This document shows positions 62,758 to 64,000 of a stretch of 64,000 nucleotides of DNA, one piece after another. The position numbers and the translations under genes were made by a program. The DNA is from Megaera_A sp965233855 (GTDB lineage: Bacteria; Pseudomonadota; Alphaproteobacteria; Rickettsiales; Rickettsiaceae). The notes under the pieces were generated by a model. It was not told the DNA's origin. It searched no databases and saw only the letters and a list, made by a program, of their open reading frames with translations. Numbering within the stretch: the first letter of the stretch is position 1; every line of letters begins with the position of its first letter. The stretch is from positions 868,001 through 932,000 of the forward strand of contig OZ247586.1 in the NCBI GenBank assembly GCA_965233855.1. The letters are read 5' to 3'.

Positions 62758-64000
62758 CTAAGTATATTTTAATACTGTAAATTCTGCATTAGATTTGCAA
62801 TATGATTCCTTAATAAAGAAGATAGGGAAAATTATGGACAAAGCAACACATACAAACAATAATGAAAATGCGATATGATAATTTGATAAAGCCGGCTCTA
62901 TCGTTTCTTGCCTTGACAAGTCGATGAATATTCCAAGTACAGGAGCATTAATTGCTCCTAAAAACATTATAAACGTATTATTCAAACTTAAAGCTACTGC
63001 TAAATACACCTTTTTATATTGCGCCGCCATAAGAGCAAATGCAATACTTTGACCACTAGCTCCGAAACCTAAGCACATAGCGCCAAATATAATAAGTATT
63101 TGATTGCTAGAATAGATTAGCAAACCAATTCCTAAACTAGCCGAAAAAGCGCTGAGAATTAAAAAAGGTTTACGAAGTTTAAAACGATCTGATAAAAAAC
63201 CAGTTAATGGGCAAGCAATTGCGAAAGTAAACCAAGCTAAAGTAATCATATAAGCTGCAAATACTCCTTCATAACCTTTAAGCATAATAAATGCTTTTCC
63301 TTCATTTTCAGAAAGATATTCTAAAGCAAAATACACCAATCCAGAAAATATAGCGATTGACCAACCTTGAATATTAGAGCACACCTCTTTAAGTGTTTTT
63401 TTGACAGATTTGGGTCTTTTTAATATTTGAAACTTACCAGCCTTTACGTGATTATTTTTTACAAAAAAGAAAATTAAAATTGAAATACCTGCTCCAGCAA
63501 AGCTTAGCCCATAAAAAATATCACGCCAATTAACCGAACCATTCTCGGCCATAATTTCAAAAGGGCCGGAAGCAATCATTGGACCCATAGTACCAATAAA
63601 TTGTGACATACCTAGCATTAAAGCACGATGTTTTTGAGGCAACCAATCATACACAGATACTAGTAAACAAATAAACCCAAAAGCAGAACCAAACCCCATT
63701 AATATACGAAAAAAAATCGCTAAGATAAGCGAATGCGAAAATGCAAAGCCGATAGAGGAAATTGTACAAACGACAGAGCCTACTAATAAAGATTTTTTTA
63801 AACCATGCCTATCTACAATGAGCCCCACCGGAATCTGCATTAATGAATATATTAGCAAGTAAGATGTAGAACTAAGTACTGAAAATTCTACTGTTGATAA
63901 CTCTAAATCATACATAATGGGATGCTGAAAAGTTCCAACAACTGTACGAAGTAAAAATTCATATAAGAAAAAAAGTGCACAAGTGAACCAAATCAAAAGG
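62758..64000 (-). CDS. MFS transporter, partial (start outside window)
   Basis: The frame is open to the right edge, and the first codon in frame that could initiate (a TTG at 63996) is not supported, so the true start lies beyond 64000. Twelve or nearly twelve membrane helices and motifs LMQIPVGLIVDRHGLKKSL and ILMGFGSAFGFICLLVSVYDWLP identify a major-facilitator protein of the same broad group as the gene at 29881. Substrate unknown. Confidence 0.88.
   Translation of the reverse strand, partial: LLIWFTCALFFLYEFLLRTVVGTFQHPIMYDLELSTVEFSVLSSTSYLLIYSLMQIPVGLIVDRHGLKKSLLVGSVVCTISSIGFAFSHSLILAIFFRILMGFGSAFGFICLLVSVYDWLPQKHRALMLGMSQFIGTMGPMIASGPFEIMAENGSVNWRDIFYGLSFAGAGISILIFFFVKNNHVKAGKFQILKRPKSVKKTLKEVCSNIQGWSIAIFSGLVYFALEYLSENEGKAFIMLKGYEGVFAAYMITLAWFTFAIACPLTGFLSDRFKLRKPFLILSAFSASLGIGLLIYSSNQILIIFGAMCLGFGASGQSIAFALMAAQYKKVYLAVALSLNNTFIMFLGAINAPVLGIFIDLSRQETIEPALSNYHIAFSLLFVCVALSIIFPIFFIKESYCKSNAEFTVLKYT

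Overview
This window looks like chromosomal DNA of an AT-rich, obligately intracellular alphaproteobacterium of the order Rickettsiales. The evidence is an ATP/ADP translocase of the Rickettsia/Chlamydia type, a large Rickettsia-type protein methyltransferase, SURF1, an initiator tRNA with the C1 x A72 mismatch in an alphaproteobacterial sequence context, portal and terminase genes resembling the alphaproteobacterial gene transfer agent, ankyrin and pentapeptide-repeat proteins, and several recently broken genes. Genus cannot be fixed from sequence reading alone.

Layout. 1-9.1 kb: partial S41-type protease, ftsZ, SURF1, hdaA, an AI-2E/PerM exporter-type protein, two unknown exported proteins and grpE. 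9.1-18.1 kb: rph, a thiolase, the ATP/ADP translocase, the methyltransferase, ppa, murJ, a TraX-like membrane protein, rpmG-rpsP and tRNA-Thr. 18.1-24.5 kb: degenerate dispersed repeats, an intradiol-dioxygenase-like protein, sdhA, an FKBP-type isomerase, a frameshifted MNT-HEPN gene and the first IS982-family element. 24.5-29.3 kb: nadD-rsfS-kefB-SH3 run, bolA, and a BON lipoprotein/RlpA pair. 29.5-33 kb: a very small stand-alone gene with its own promoter, ribosome binding site and hairpin, an MFS transporter, and a decaying ankyrin-repeat gene with a relic of a second copy. 33-42.6 kb: HlyD/EmrA-type protein, pssA-psd, rpmJ, TerC, DUF924, an MBL-fold lipoprotein, an SDR protein, and a solute symporter/histidine kinase gene split by an apparent frameshift. 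42.6-45.7 kb: tRNA-Arg and a three-gene portal / small protein / TerL block. 46-54.6 kb: Tim44-like protein, yidD, uvrC, a GlpT-like antiporter, a PAP2 phosphatase, a TfoX-N protein, recQ, the second IS982 copy (inverted relative to the first) and tRNA-fMet. 54.6-64 kb: two large adjacent pentapeptide-repeat proteins, a 76-residue unknown protein, an ABC exporter and a partial MFS transporter.

How the genes fit together. The transport set (ATP/ADP translocase, GlpT-like antiporter, several MFS proteins, KefB) fits a cell living on host cytosolic metabolites. Imported glycerol-3-phosphate could feed membrane lipid synthesis, whose PssA and Psd steps are encoded here. SURF1 and SdhA point to a retained respiratory chain. 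FtsZ, MurJ and RlpA point to retained division and peptidoglycan functions. The accessory part (ankyrin, pentapeptide, IS, GTA-like and MNT-HEPN genes) is where genes are breaking and where unusual structure sits. The most notable item is the pentapeptide pair: both proteins are built from two units, each a similar short alpha-helical header followed by pentapeptide repeats, and one carries a glycine-zipper membrane segment and a charged tail.
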